Below are positions 33,777 to 43,399 of a stretch of DNA of 64,000 nt, piece by piece (positions within the stretch are counted from its first letter, which is position 1; every line of letters starts with the position of its first letter). The stretch covers positions 9,004,501 through 9,068,500 of the forward strand of contig CM060896.1 of the NCBI GenBank assembly GCA_030762935.1, in the 5' to 3' direction. The notes below the pieces were generated by a model. The model made no database searches, was not told the origin of the DNA, and worked only from the letters and a program-made list of their open reading frames with translations. This DNA is from Hymenopus coronatus (taxonomy: Eukaryota > Arthropoda > Insecta > Mantodea > Hymenopodidae). Both the position numbers and the translations under genes were made by a program.

Positions 33777-34930
33777 TATTATTCAATTCAAAACAATTAT
33801 ATAATTGAGCATACATAAATGACTCAAATACTTTTGAAAACATAGGAACCAGCGATATTGGGCAATAGCTAGCTGGGGGTTTTATCTTGTTTGTTATAAA
33901 TTGGAATGCTTCTTGACACTTTTAATATATCCTCAACAAGGCATTTGTTTAAAATGAAAGGTCTACAATACAATCTCTAAACTTTTTTAGTATATGGTCT
34001 GACACACTATAGTGTCAGTAGTATCTGATGGCTTGAACCTACTCACTGTGCTCAGTGCTACTTCTGGAGTTACTTTAAAAAAAAAACAACAAATTCACCA
34101 TTATTATTTTCTATATTATAATCTTTTATTAAACCTATTGCAGATTCTCCAGATTGTTTCAACTCTCCAACTGCTAGCCTCTCTAATGGAGGTCCTTATT
34201 TATGACCATGGTGCGGTTAACAGGGTTTTTAAATTTTTATCAACACTTAGTTTTACAATCAGAATCTAGTGTTTTATTTATCATCGTAATCCAATTTTAG
34301 TTATACCTACTTTTATCCCTTTTTATGCTCCATTGTTCCATTATAGGTTTATTTATGGTTTTAGCAATGGATAGGATTTATGCTACATTTTATGTTTAAA
34401 TTTAACTCAAAGTTTGTCGTGATGGTTTTTAATATGATTTTGGTCCTGGTCTCTTGCCATCATCATTAAGATTGCCTAATGCTACCTCATATTTCTTCAA
34501 CTGAATTTATGAAACAGTTATTGAATTCATTGGATATAATTTCTATATCATCATCATTGTGATCTCTCAGAACAGAATTAATTGAACTGTATGCTTTCTT
34601 GCATTACCTGATGATTCAATAGTTTTAAGGTTATGAATACTTTCTGATTCATTTAATGCATATTTATATTAGTTTCTTGCATTTATGTAAGATTGCTTGA
34701 CCCTATCTGTCTTTTCCTTCCTAAATAGACTTAAATACATCAATGTTTTCCTTTTTATACTTGCTAATAGTGGGGTATACTATTTCTATGTGTGACATTC
34801 TTTTGATTAGAGTTAATTCTGACAATGCATTTTCTTTATTGTGTACACTATTCAAAGTATTATTAAAGGCTTTGAAAAGTCTTTCAAAAATTTCCTCAGC
34901 TGATAGTATGTTAGAGAGTTGTCATTTACA

Positions 34931-35689
34931 TACCTTCAACCATTGAAAGCAACATTGCTTTCAAATACAGAATATAAAAATATTTAGAAAGTACAAGAAA
35001 ATGTGCAAGCTTTGGGCTAGTAATAGTTAGTAAAAATACCTTACTAAGTCAGGAAGCAGGTTAGCAATTTAACCAAGTTAATGAATGGAATGTTGAAATA
35101 GAATTATGAAAGCCGAAAAGTTCCCTAACAACTCAGTAGCTGAATGTCAGTTAAAATTGGCCCAGAGAAATACAGAGATCATATGAAAGGTTCTTGGTGA
35201 CAGACTTGAGTGGCCAGCTGTCTCTGGGAGTGTGTTCAGATATAACCTTTCTGTGCATGTTCCCCCATGTTGAAACAAATTGTGGAGTAATGTGCACCGA
35301 AAAATGACTTGCTGTTGTGGTGATGAGAACTTTCAGCCCAGAGATCTTGTATCTCTGAGCCCTGATTCCATTCCTTCTGAATGGGAAAATGTGATCTCAC
35401 ACCATTTATTGTGTGAGGTTGTAGTACTTGCTCACCAGAGCCCTCATTTTTTAAAATTAATTTCCACAATTTCAGGGCTTTTGAAACATCACAGTCCAGA
35501 GTCTCATTCAGTCCATTATGGACCTCAGGCTTCTGGATTGAGGGTAATAAGACTGGGGGGGGGGGCATGTAATATTTCTGCAAACATTGTAATCCAGAAC
35601 AGTGTATCCAGCAGTATGACATACTCGTAGTCCGCAAGTTATAGAGCTGCTTTTGCAGTCAGAATACAGTTTCAGCTAGTCTGAAATAA
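34931..35689. other. No gene recognised; G10 run at about 35557
   Basis: Gene B intron 1. Overlapping open frames on both strands at 35236-35637 show no known domain. They may derive from an unrecognised transposon. Confidence 0.35.
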
Positions 35690-36960
35690 ATTGTGGATGT
35701 CCACAAGGTTCTATTCTGGGTCCCTTATTATTTTTAGTGTATATAAACAATCTACCTGCAGTAATAAATAACAAGGCCTATACAGATATTTTTGTGGATA
35801 ACAAAAGTATTGTAATTAAAGAACATAATATCGGTCAGCCCGCAGATTCATCTAATAAAATGTTCAACACACTAAATAATTGGTTTAAAAGTAACAAGAT
35901 TCACATAAACTTTGAAAAAACTAACTACATTAATTTTTGCACAAAGCTTAAAAACATGGCAGACCTAAGGACAGAGTATGAAAATAATCAGATTAAAGAA
36001 GCCTGTAATACAGAATTTCTAGGTCTAGTGATCAATTGTAACATGAATTTGAAACACCATATTGATTATATCTTACCCAAACTGAAGTCTGTTTTGCAAT
36101 CCGATCTTTAATTCAGCTTATAAATAAGAGCATACTAAAACCAGCTTATTATGCATATTTTCATGCATTGATGATCTATGGAATAACATTTTGGGGAAAT
36201 TCAGTAAATGCTAAAAAATTGTTCATTATGCAAAAAAAAGGTAATAAGAATAATGGCAGGGGAAAGACGATCAACTCACTGCAAACCACTTTTCAAAATT
36301 CAAAATCTTCTCGGGCTTCTAGCCAGGTAAAAACTTGGCTTGACACCAACGTTTCGAAGAAGTGCATCTTCCTTGTCTTCTTCTTCCTCGTGAACCCTGA
36401 AGACGAGGAAGATGCACTTCTTCGAAACGTTGGTGTAAAGCCAAGTTTTTACCTGGCTAGAAGCCCGAGAAGATTTTGAATTAACACGTCGCCAGGAAAG
36501 CTTCAGTTCTTATTTTACTTTTCAAAATGTTTGGAATTTTACCATTAGCCTCAAATGCAGATATTAATAACAAAGATAGCAGACTTAGGCAGGACTTACA
36601 CACATCAAAAAATAATTTGTAGTCATTCTAAAAGGCGTTTTAGTACAAAGAAATAGTTTTCTTTGATTTACTTCCCTCTTCTATAAAAGAATTGCAAATG
36701 AACAAAAACAAGTTTAGACTAGAATTAAAAAGATACCTTATCACTCACACCATCTATACAGATGAGAACTTCATTCAACAAAAAAATAATGTAACATTGT
36801 AAATATAATAAACATGAATATTCTAAGAATGCATGCTTATGACTAGGTTTTTGGAAACATTGTAAATTATGCTAAATTGACACCTCTGAAAATTCAATGT
36901 CAGAGTTATTATTTATCAATAAATGTATTAATAAGTATGAATAAATGTAATTATTAACAT
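35690..36960 (+). mobile_element. 5'-truncated LINE (CR1/Jockey-like RT 3' half) with foldback insert
   Basis: Starts at the RT motif CGCPQGSILGPLLFLVYINN and continues IFVDNKSIVIKEH (YADD box degraded to FVDN), LNNWFKSNKIHINFEKTNYI, TEFLGLVINCNMNLKHHIDY, and after the foldback MFGILPLASNADI and LPSSIKELQMNKNKF. 3' UTR to about 36960 with AATAAA-like signals. Split by the foldback at 36300-36517. It lies in sense orientation in gene B, 200 bp before the microexon. Confidence 0.82.
36300..36517 (+). mobile_element. Foldback element FB1 with right-hand tail
   Basis: Perfect or near-perfect inverted arms of about 71 bp (36301-36372 and 36407-36477) around a 34-nt loop, then a 40-bp tail (from TTAACACGTCGCCAGG to 36517). 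Target duplication CTTTTCAAAAT at 36289-36299 and 36518-36528. The right arm holds CTGAAGA, a GAAG-CTTC hairpin and then GAAACG, the layout of a hammerhead-ribozyme core found in Penelope-like terminal repeats. TPRT-type target duplications support a retroelement rather than a DNA transposon. Confidence 0.85.
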
Positions 36961-37168
36961 GATTAACATTCTAGAGTTTGGGCATAGAGTCTAATCTCAT
37001 AATAGGATCTACAGATTACAATGTTATGTGTATGTGCGTGTTACAAGTTACTGCACGGCACCGGCAATTTGTTGTTTATACAAGAAGTTTCTCTTCATTT
37101 ACTTCTGAGCCTGCTTTCTTAAGATCACAATTTGAATGTGGAAGTAACAGTGAATTATTCTGTTACAG
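36961..37168. other. Intron end before the gene B microexon
   Basis: AT-rich intron sequence ending in the acceptor TATTCTGTTACAG at 37156-37168. Confidence 0.5.
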
Positions 37169-37209
37169 GATGCCATAGATGACAACCTTTGCTCCACAGT
37201 ATCACCAAG
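37169..37209 (+). CDS. Gene B exon 2: 41-nt microexon
   Basis: Flanked by TTCTGTTACAG and AAG|GTAAGT. It encodes DAIDDNLCSTVSP plus two bases of Ser. With exon 1 (phase 0) and exon 3 it gives exactly 318 further codons including the stop. Length, phase, acceptor (TGTTACAG) and final CACCAAG|GTA match gene A's microexon (YGTNEDFYFTKSP), and the introns just after both exons are alignable (ATTCCTTCTT, GGAACTG-TCTCT, TTGATCAAG). This supports descent from one duplicated gene and makes the assignment fairly secure despite the exon's size. Confidence 0.85.
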
Positions 37210-37465
37210 GTAAGTAGAACCTTGTTCATGCATAACGTTCTAAATTTCCTTTACATTCCTTCTTACTGTTAGGTATATTGTCATATTCCCTGTTAACCTT
37301 AGATGTAGAACTGTTCTCTAAACAGAGTATTAGAAATGGAACTGTTCTCTGAATATAAAGGGTATAATACAGTTGTTTGATCAAGCTGTATAAGTGACTA
37401 TCCTTAGACAGTTATATTTCCTTCTAGTGTTAAATATGGAACTGTTCTCTGAGCAAAAGGAGTGT

Positions 37466-37612
37466 AAAATGGGATTTGTGGTGGACATAGCTGCACATTT
37501 TCTCTTTGTTCTCTCATTGCATTCTATCGGTTCTCCATCTTTATTTCATGTATCATTAATGTTGTTGCCTGAGGTGCCATATGTAGTAAAAGTGGGCATT
37601 AAACAAAATATT
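37466..37612 (+). mobile_element. SINE family 1, 5'-truncated old copy
   Basis: GGGATTTGTGGTGGACATAG opens it; later TTTTCTCTTTGTTCTC, TCATGTATCATTAATGTTG and GTAGTAAAAGTGGGCATTAAAC. Head and B box are absent; divergence is high. Confidence 0.75.
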
Positions 37613-37812
37613 CAAAAGAACTGTAGCTTTCTTGAAGAATACAATTTATATCAAGTAAACATAATGTTCTAATGTTTTTACATACATGGTGTGCAAAGAC
37701 TGCATTTATAGTTTCTCGTGAATTCAGGAAAAATATCTGGAGTTTCAAAGATAACATATAGTAACATACTTTATAAACTTATAACTGTACCTCCAGTCTT
37801 GCAATTGGGCTT

Positions 37813-37937
37813 GCAGTAGATTTACGGCACATAAAATAAACAGGCCCTTGAGATATGTTAAGCTGTCTTTCACTCGTAATATAGAATGGGACTCTTAAGA
37901 TCCACAGCAGTTAAAGAGCATTCATAAAGAAAATAAA
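37813..37937 (+). mobile_element. SINE family 2, 3' fragment
   Basis: Keeps GTAGATTTACGGCAC, GCTGTCTTTCACTCGTAATA, TAGAATGGGA and CAGTTAAAGAGCATTCATAA of the family-2 body. No head. Confidence 0.8.
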
Positions 37938-38033
37938 AACCCCAGTCTTATGTACCTAAAGTGAATGGTGTAATATAACAATTTCAATAATTTATTTGCA
38001 TAGAAGTGGTATAAAACATGTGAATGTGTATAT

Positions 38034-38292
38034 CCTCGATGTACTAGGGGTTACATGCTAGCCTCTAGTTCCCAAGATTGAAGGTGGTGGACAATAGCTT
38101 TTTTTTAACATAAAAATAAAAATCCTTAGCATCGCTTCCTTTGGAAAGTAAGTAAATTCTTTGGTTCCGTGTCCTACATTTATGGCATGCAAATGAACCT
38201 CAAACTTGATAAAGAGGCCCCTGAGCAAAATTAAATACCCAATATTGAATAGAGTGTAAGAGCCACTTAGTTAAAGAGCATCCATAAATAAA
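38034..38292 (+). mobile_element. SINE family 2, diverged full-length copy
   Basis: Damaged tRNA-like head (38034-38095), then AAAAATCCTTAGCATCGCTT, GTCCTACATTTATGGCATGC, GAGGCCCCTGAGCAAAATTA and GTTAAAGAGCATCCATAAAT. Older than the gene A intron copies. Confidence 0.8.
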
Positions 38293-38984
38293 TCTCAATT
38301 TAAATTTCATTGTAAGGCAAGGATGGAAAATAGGACAGTTTTCAACAACGTAATCATTTCCAATAAAGCACCAAAATAGAGTTCCTATTTCTAAAAGTTC
38401 ACATTGTTTACTATTAAAAGTTACAACAAAACAATTTTGGCCTATTCCTGTGTTTTCATTTCCAATATTTAACATGCCGATAATTTCCATTTCGGCTGAT
38501 TTACCTTGCTCTGTAAGTATGTGGGTGAATTTTTATGTCTTGGGCTCAGAAATATAACATAGTTAACCAACTTTAAACTTTTAAAAATAAATTTTGAATA
38601 ATAGCCTCAATAGTTTTAAAATAGGAAATGTTAGCAAAATTCACGCTGTTGTATACTTGACCCAAATCTTGCAAGAAGTTTTGTGAACTAGCTTACTAGG
38701 AGAGAGAGCATCCTTCCCAGCCAGAAGCCAAAGGGAAGTTAGAAAGTTAGCTGCCTGACTTCAGAACACTGGGCTTTTCTCTCTTGCTAGCCAGTTGTGC
38801 TGGGTTATTAAGCCAAATTGAATTATTTAATAGAAGCATTATATGATAATGGGACTTGTGTATCTGATTTACTTTTTTTTTTTTTTTTTTTTTTTATGTT
38901 TTAATATTAGTATTATCGATAAGTTATAAAGCTTTTTAATCTCCACCACCTTTTTAACCTTAGCAAGAGAGGAAAGCCCGGTAC
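38293..38984. other. Array approach region with inverted founder-like sequence and T25 run
   Basis: No gene. 38697-38805 contains, inverted, sequence related to the 41-bp unit (GGGAAGTTAGAAAGTTAGC then TGCCTGACT) and to the array's left edge (TTTTCTCTCTTGCTAG against TAGCAAGAGAGGAAAG at 38961). A run of about 25 T lies at 38872-38896. Confidence 0.55.
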
Positions 38985-41900
38985 TCAAGTATAACCCAAG
39001 GAAACTCTCATATAACCCAGGTTAACTTGTCAGCAGCTAACTTCTCTCTCATACAACCAAGGTAAAGTAGTCAGTAGCTAACTTCCCTCTCATACAACCA
39101 AGGTAAAGTAGTCAGCAGACAACTTCCCTCTCATACAACCAAGGTAAAGTAATCAGCAGCTAACTTCCCTCTCATACAACCAAGGTAAAGTAGTCAGCAG
39201 ACAACTTCCCTCTCATACAACCAAGGTAAAGTAATCAGCAGCTAACTTCCCTCTCATACAACCAAGGTAAAGTAGTCAGCAGTTAACTTCCCTCTCATAC
39301 AACCAAGGTAAAGTAGTCAGTAGCTAACTTCCCTCTCATACAACCAAGGTAAAGTAATCAGCAGCTAACTTCCCTCTCATACAACCAAGGTAAAGTAGTC
39401 AGTAGCTAACTTCCCTCTCATACAACCAAGGTAAAGTAGTCAGCAGACAACTTCCCTCTCATACAACCAAGGTAAAGTAGTCAGCAGACAACTTCCCTCT
39501 CATACAACCAAGGTAAAGTAGTCAGCAGACAACTTCCCTCTCATACAACCAAGGTAAAGTAGTCAGTAGCTAACTTCCCTCTCATACAACCAAGGTAAAG
39601 TAGTCAGCAGACAACTTCCCTCTCATACAACCAAGGTAAAGTAGTCAGCAGCTAACTTCTCTCTCATACAACCAAGGTAAAGTAGTCAGCAGTTAACTTC
39701 CCTCTCATACAACCAAGGTAAAGTTGTCAGCAGCTAACTTCCCTCTCATACAACCAAGGTAAAGTAGTCAGCAGTTAACTTCCCTCTCATACAACCAAGG
39801 TAAAGTAGTCAGCAGTTAACTTCCCTCTCATACAACCAAGGTAAAGTAGTCAGTAGCTAACTTCCCTCTCATACAACCAAGGTAAAGTAATCAGCAGTTA
39901 ACTTCCCTCTCATACAACCAAGGTAAAGTTGTCAGCAGCTAACTTCCCTCTCATACAACCAAGGTAAAGTAGTCAGCAGTTAACTTCCCTCTCATACAAC
40001 CAAGGTAAAGTAGTCAGCAGACAACTTCCCTCTCATACAACCAAGGTAAAGTAGTCAGCAGACAACTTCCCTCTCATACAACCAAGGTAAAGTTGTCAGC
40101 AGCTAACTTCCCTCTCATACAACCAAGGTAAAGTTGTCAGCAGCTAACTTCCCTCTCATACAACCAAGGTAAAGTAGTCAGTAGCTAACTTCCCTCTCAT
40201 ACAACCAAGGTAAAGTAATCAGCAGCTAACTTCCCTCTCTTACAACCAAGGTAAAGTAGTCAGTAGCTAACTTCCCTCTCATACAACCAAGGTAAAGTAA
40301 TCAGCAGTTAACTTCCCTCTCTTACAACCAAGGTAAAGTAGTCAGCAGTTAACTTCCCTCTCTTACAACCAAGGTAAAGTAGTCAGCAGTTAACTTCCCT
40401 CTCATACAACCAAGGTAAAGTAGTCAGCAGACAACTTCCCTCTCTTACAACCAAGGTAAAGTAATCAGCAGTTAACTTCCCTCTCTTACAACCAAGGTAA
40501 AGTTGTCAGCAGCTAACTTCCCTCTCATACAACCAAGGTAAAGTAGTCAGCAGCTAACTTCCCTCTCATACAACCAAGGTAAAGTAGTCAGCAGCTAACT
40601 TCCCTCTCATACAACCAAGGTAAAGTTGTCAGCAGCTAACTTCCCTCTCATACAACCAAGGTAAAGTAGTCAGTAGCTAACTTCCCTCTCATACAACCAA
40701 GGTAAAGTAATCAGCAGCTAACTTCCCTCTCTTACAACCAAGGTAAAGTAGTCAGTAGCTAACTTCCCTCTCATACAACCAAGGTAAAGTAATCAGCAGT
40801 TAACTTCCCTCTCTTACAACCAAGGTAAAGTAGTCAGCAGTTAACTTCGCTCTCTTACAACCAAGGTAAAGTAGTCAGCAGTTAACTTCCCTCTCATACA
40901 ACCAAGGTAAAGTAGTCAGCAGTTAACTTCCCTCTCTTACAACCAAGGTAAAGTAGTCAGCAGTTAACTTCGCTCTCTTACAACCAAGGTAAAGTAGTCA
41001 GCAGACAACTTCCCTCTCATACAACCAAGGTAAAGTAGTCAGCAGACAACTTCCCTCTCATACAACCAAGGTAAAGTAGTCAGTAGCTAACTTCCCTCTC
41101 ATACAACCAAGGTAAAGTAGTCAGCAGCTAACTTCCCTCTCATACAACCAAGGTAAAGTTGTCAGCAGACAACTTCCCTCTCATACAACCAAGGTAAAGT
41201 AGTCAGTAGCTAACTTCCCTCTCATACAACCAAGGTAAAGTAATCAGTAGCTAACTTCCCTCTCATACAACCAAGGTAAAGTAGTCAGCAGTTAACTTCC
41301 CTCTCATACAACCAAGGTAAAGTAATCAGCAGTTAACTTCCCTCTCATACAACCAAGGTAAAGTAGTCAGCAGACAACTTCCCTCTCTTACAACCAAGGT
41401 AAAGTAGTCAGTAGCTAACTTCCCTCTCATACAACCAAGGTAAAGTAATCAGCAGCTAACTTCCCTCTCATACAACCAAGGTAAAGTAGTCAGTAGCTAA
41501 CTTCCCTCTCATACAACCAAGGTAAAGTAATCAGTAGCTAACTTCCCTCTCATACAACCAAGGTAAAGTAGTCAGCAGCTAACTTCCCTCTCATACAACC
41601 AAGGTAAAGTTGTCAGCAGACAACTTCCCTCTCATACAACCAAGGTAAAGTTGTCAGCAGCTAACTTCCCTCTCATACAACCAAGGTAAAGTAGTCAGCA
41701 GACAACTTCCCTCTCATACAACCAAGGTAAAGTTGTCAGCAGCTAACTTCCCTCTCATACAACCAAGGTAAAGTTGTCAGCAGCTAACTTCCCTCTCATA
41801 CAACCAAGGTAAAGTTGTCAGCAGCTAACTTCCCTCTCATACAACCAAGGTAAAGTAGTCAGCAGCTAACTTCCCTCTAGGTAAACCAGTCAGCAGCTAA

Positions 41901-42199
41901 CTTCCCTCTCATACAACCAAGGTAAAGTAATCAGCAGCTAACTTCCCTCTCATACAACCAAGGTAAAGTAATCAGCAGTTAACTTCCCTCTCATACAATC
42001 AAGGTAAACCAGTCAGCAGCTAACTTCCCACACATGTAACCCAGGTACACTAATCAGCAGTTAATTTCCCTCCCAAGGTAAACCAGTCAGCAGCTAACTT
42101 CCCACACATGTAACCCAGGTACACTAGTCAGCAGCTAACTTCCCACACATGTAACCCAGGTACACTAGTCAGCAGCTAACTTCCCTCTCTTGTAAGCAT
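38985..42199 (+). repeat. 41-bp tandem array, about 75-78 units
   Basis: Unit on the plus strand: GCTAACTTCCCTCTCATACA then ACCAAGGTAAAGTAGTCAGCA. Main variants are the start (GCTAAC, GTTAAC or GACAAC), CATAC or CTTAC, and GTAGTC, GTAATC or GTTGTC. The centre is highly uniform, while both edges (38985-39060; 41870-42199, with CACACATGTAACCCAGGTAC) are diverged, as expected from unequal exchange. A block recurs at a distance of 492 bp (12 units; for example 40241 and 40733), showing higher-order duplication. 41 is not a multiple of three, so it is not a protein repeat. It lies in gene B intron 2, in sense orientation. Confidence 0.95.
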
Positions 42200-42667
42200 G
42201 CAGAGATCTGAGCTGGAATAAATTGTTGGTGGAACATTTGGAGAGTAAAAAATGGCAAAGATGGAGGTATGGTAAAGATATCTTCTAGTTATTCAGCAGC
42301 AATACAACTGCCCAGTTAGCTGCATGTTGAGTTATTTGACTTTCAGTAGCAATTAACCTTCCACTTTTAAATGTTAGATGGTTTGGTGTCTAACGATAAA
42401 TGAAGCCATTCACTCTTTTGCACTCCAGTATTTTGATGTAATGCTAACAGTTTCCAGTCAACATATTATCAGTTGAAGTACATAATTGCTCTCCATGGCT
42501 TCTTTAAGCTCATAGAATGGGCATAGAACTTCTGAATGTTCACTGCCTCTTATAATCACACAGGTATACTTCATCAGCTCTGTTACTTGTGTGTAACTGA
42601 GTGCTGTTTGCTAGTCAGTCTTGCTTGTTCTCTACAATGTTATTATGTAAATTGGAAATAGAGTTTC
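42200..42667. other. No gene recognised
   Basis: Gene B intron 2 sequence between the 41-bp array and a SINE; nothing identifiable. Confidence 0.35.
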
Positions 42668-42908
42668 AATTATGGATGCTCTTTAACTGCTGTGATTCTC
42701 AGAGTCTCATTCTATATTGGTTATGAAAGACCACTTAATTTTGCTCAGAGAACCTTGAGGTTCTTTTAAATTACGTAAATTTATCACACAGGATCAACTG
42801 CTTTACTTCCCTTCCAAAGGAAGCTATGCTAAGGAGTTTTACGCCCAAAAATCCATTGTGCTCTGCAACCTTATAAAGCTAGCATGCTTACCATTACATC
42901 ATGAAGCA
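42668..42908 (-). mobile_element. SINE family 2, reverse copy
   Basis: Plus-strand order ATGGATGCTCTTTAACTGC, CATTCTATATTGG, CTTAATTTTGCTCAGAG, CTTTACTTCCCTTCCAAAGG, CCATTACATCATGAAGCAC. Its B box is largely deleted. Confidence 0.85.
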
Positions 42909-43099
42909 CAACATGACATATGCTGGCATTGACACTTTAATTTGAACTTGATGTTTTCAGATGTATGTGTACTACTATGGAAGGGTACTTAGTAAACATA
43001 ATTAGCATGAATTAAACTTACCTGAAGAATATTTAATATTACCTATTATCTATTCACCCTTAAGTTGCTCTGCACCAATACAAAACCTAGGCAAAATGA

Positions 43100-43399
43100 A
43101 ATGTAAATGTCATTTTATTTATGGACTCTCTTTAACTGCTGTAGTTCTTGACTTCCCACTCTATACTGGGGACGAAAGACTGCTTAATTTTGCTCAGAGG
43201 CCTCATTATTGTGCTGGAGGTTCTTTTGCATGCTGTAAATCTTAAACACACGACCAACAGCTTTACTTCCATTCCGAAGGAAGCCATCCATGCTAATGAT
43301 TTTTATGCCCGAAAAAATCCATTGTGCTCTGCCAGGGGTGAATCCCTGACCTTGGATATATGAAGTTAGCGAGATAACCATTACACCACAGAGGGTGAC
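43100..43399 (-). mobile_element. SINE family 2, full copy at the edge of the 100-bp array
   Basis: Reverse SINE with a complete head: on the minus strand GTCACCCTCTGTGGTGTAAT, loop GCTAACTTCA and B box GGGATTCACCCC. Its last 39 bp on the plus strand (43361-43399) are also the first 39 bp of the adjacent 100-bp tandem unit, so this copy is the visible founder of the array. Confidence 0.9.

Larger units (their letters stand above)
31190..34930 (-). mobile_element. Decayed CR1/Jockey-type LINE, split by mariner 4
   Basis: Read on the minus strand from 34930 down: linker (VLRDHNDDDIEII, NEFNNCFINSVEEI), RT amino-terminal part (PMFSKVFESFMYAQLYNCFE), the mariner insertion at the next Ile-Thr-Glu, then ESQFGFTKG, KAFDCTDHNYLLTKFISYG, YVPQGSILGPLL, NDDTTFFNMCKNFQSLKS and the carboxy-terminal end (RLTKI-KSFEVLG) near 31500. 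The endonuclease is not seen. Many stops. The 3' boundary (31190-31460) is approximate. It lies antisense within gene B. Confidence 0.82.

Noticed and set aside
35236..35637. Overlapping open frames on both strands
   Set aside because: Neither shows a known domain, and both contain the G-run or its complement.
39000..42190. Repetitive protein encoded by the 41-bp array
   Set aside because: The unit length shifts frame every repeat, and stops occur in all frames.
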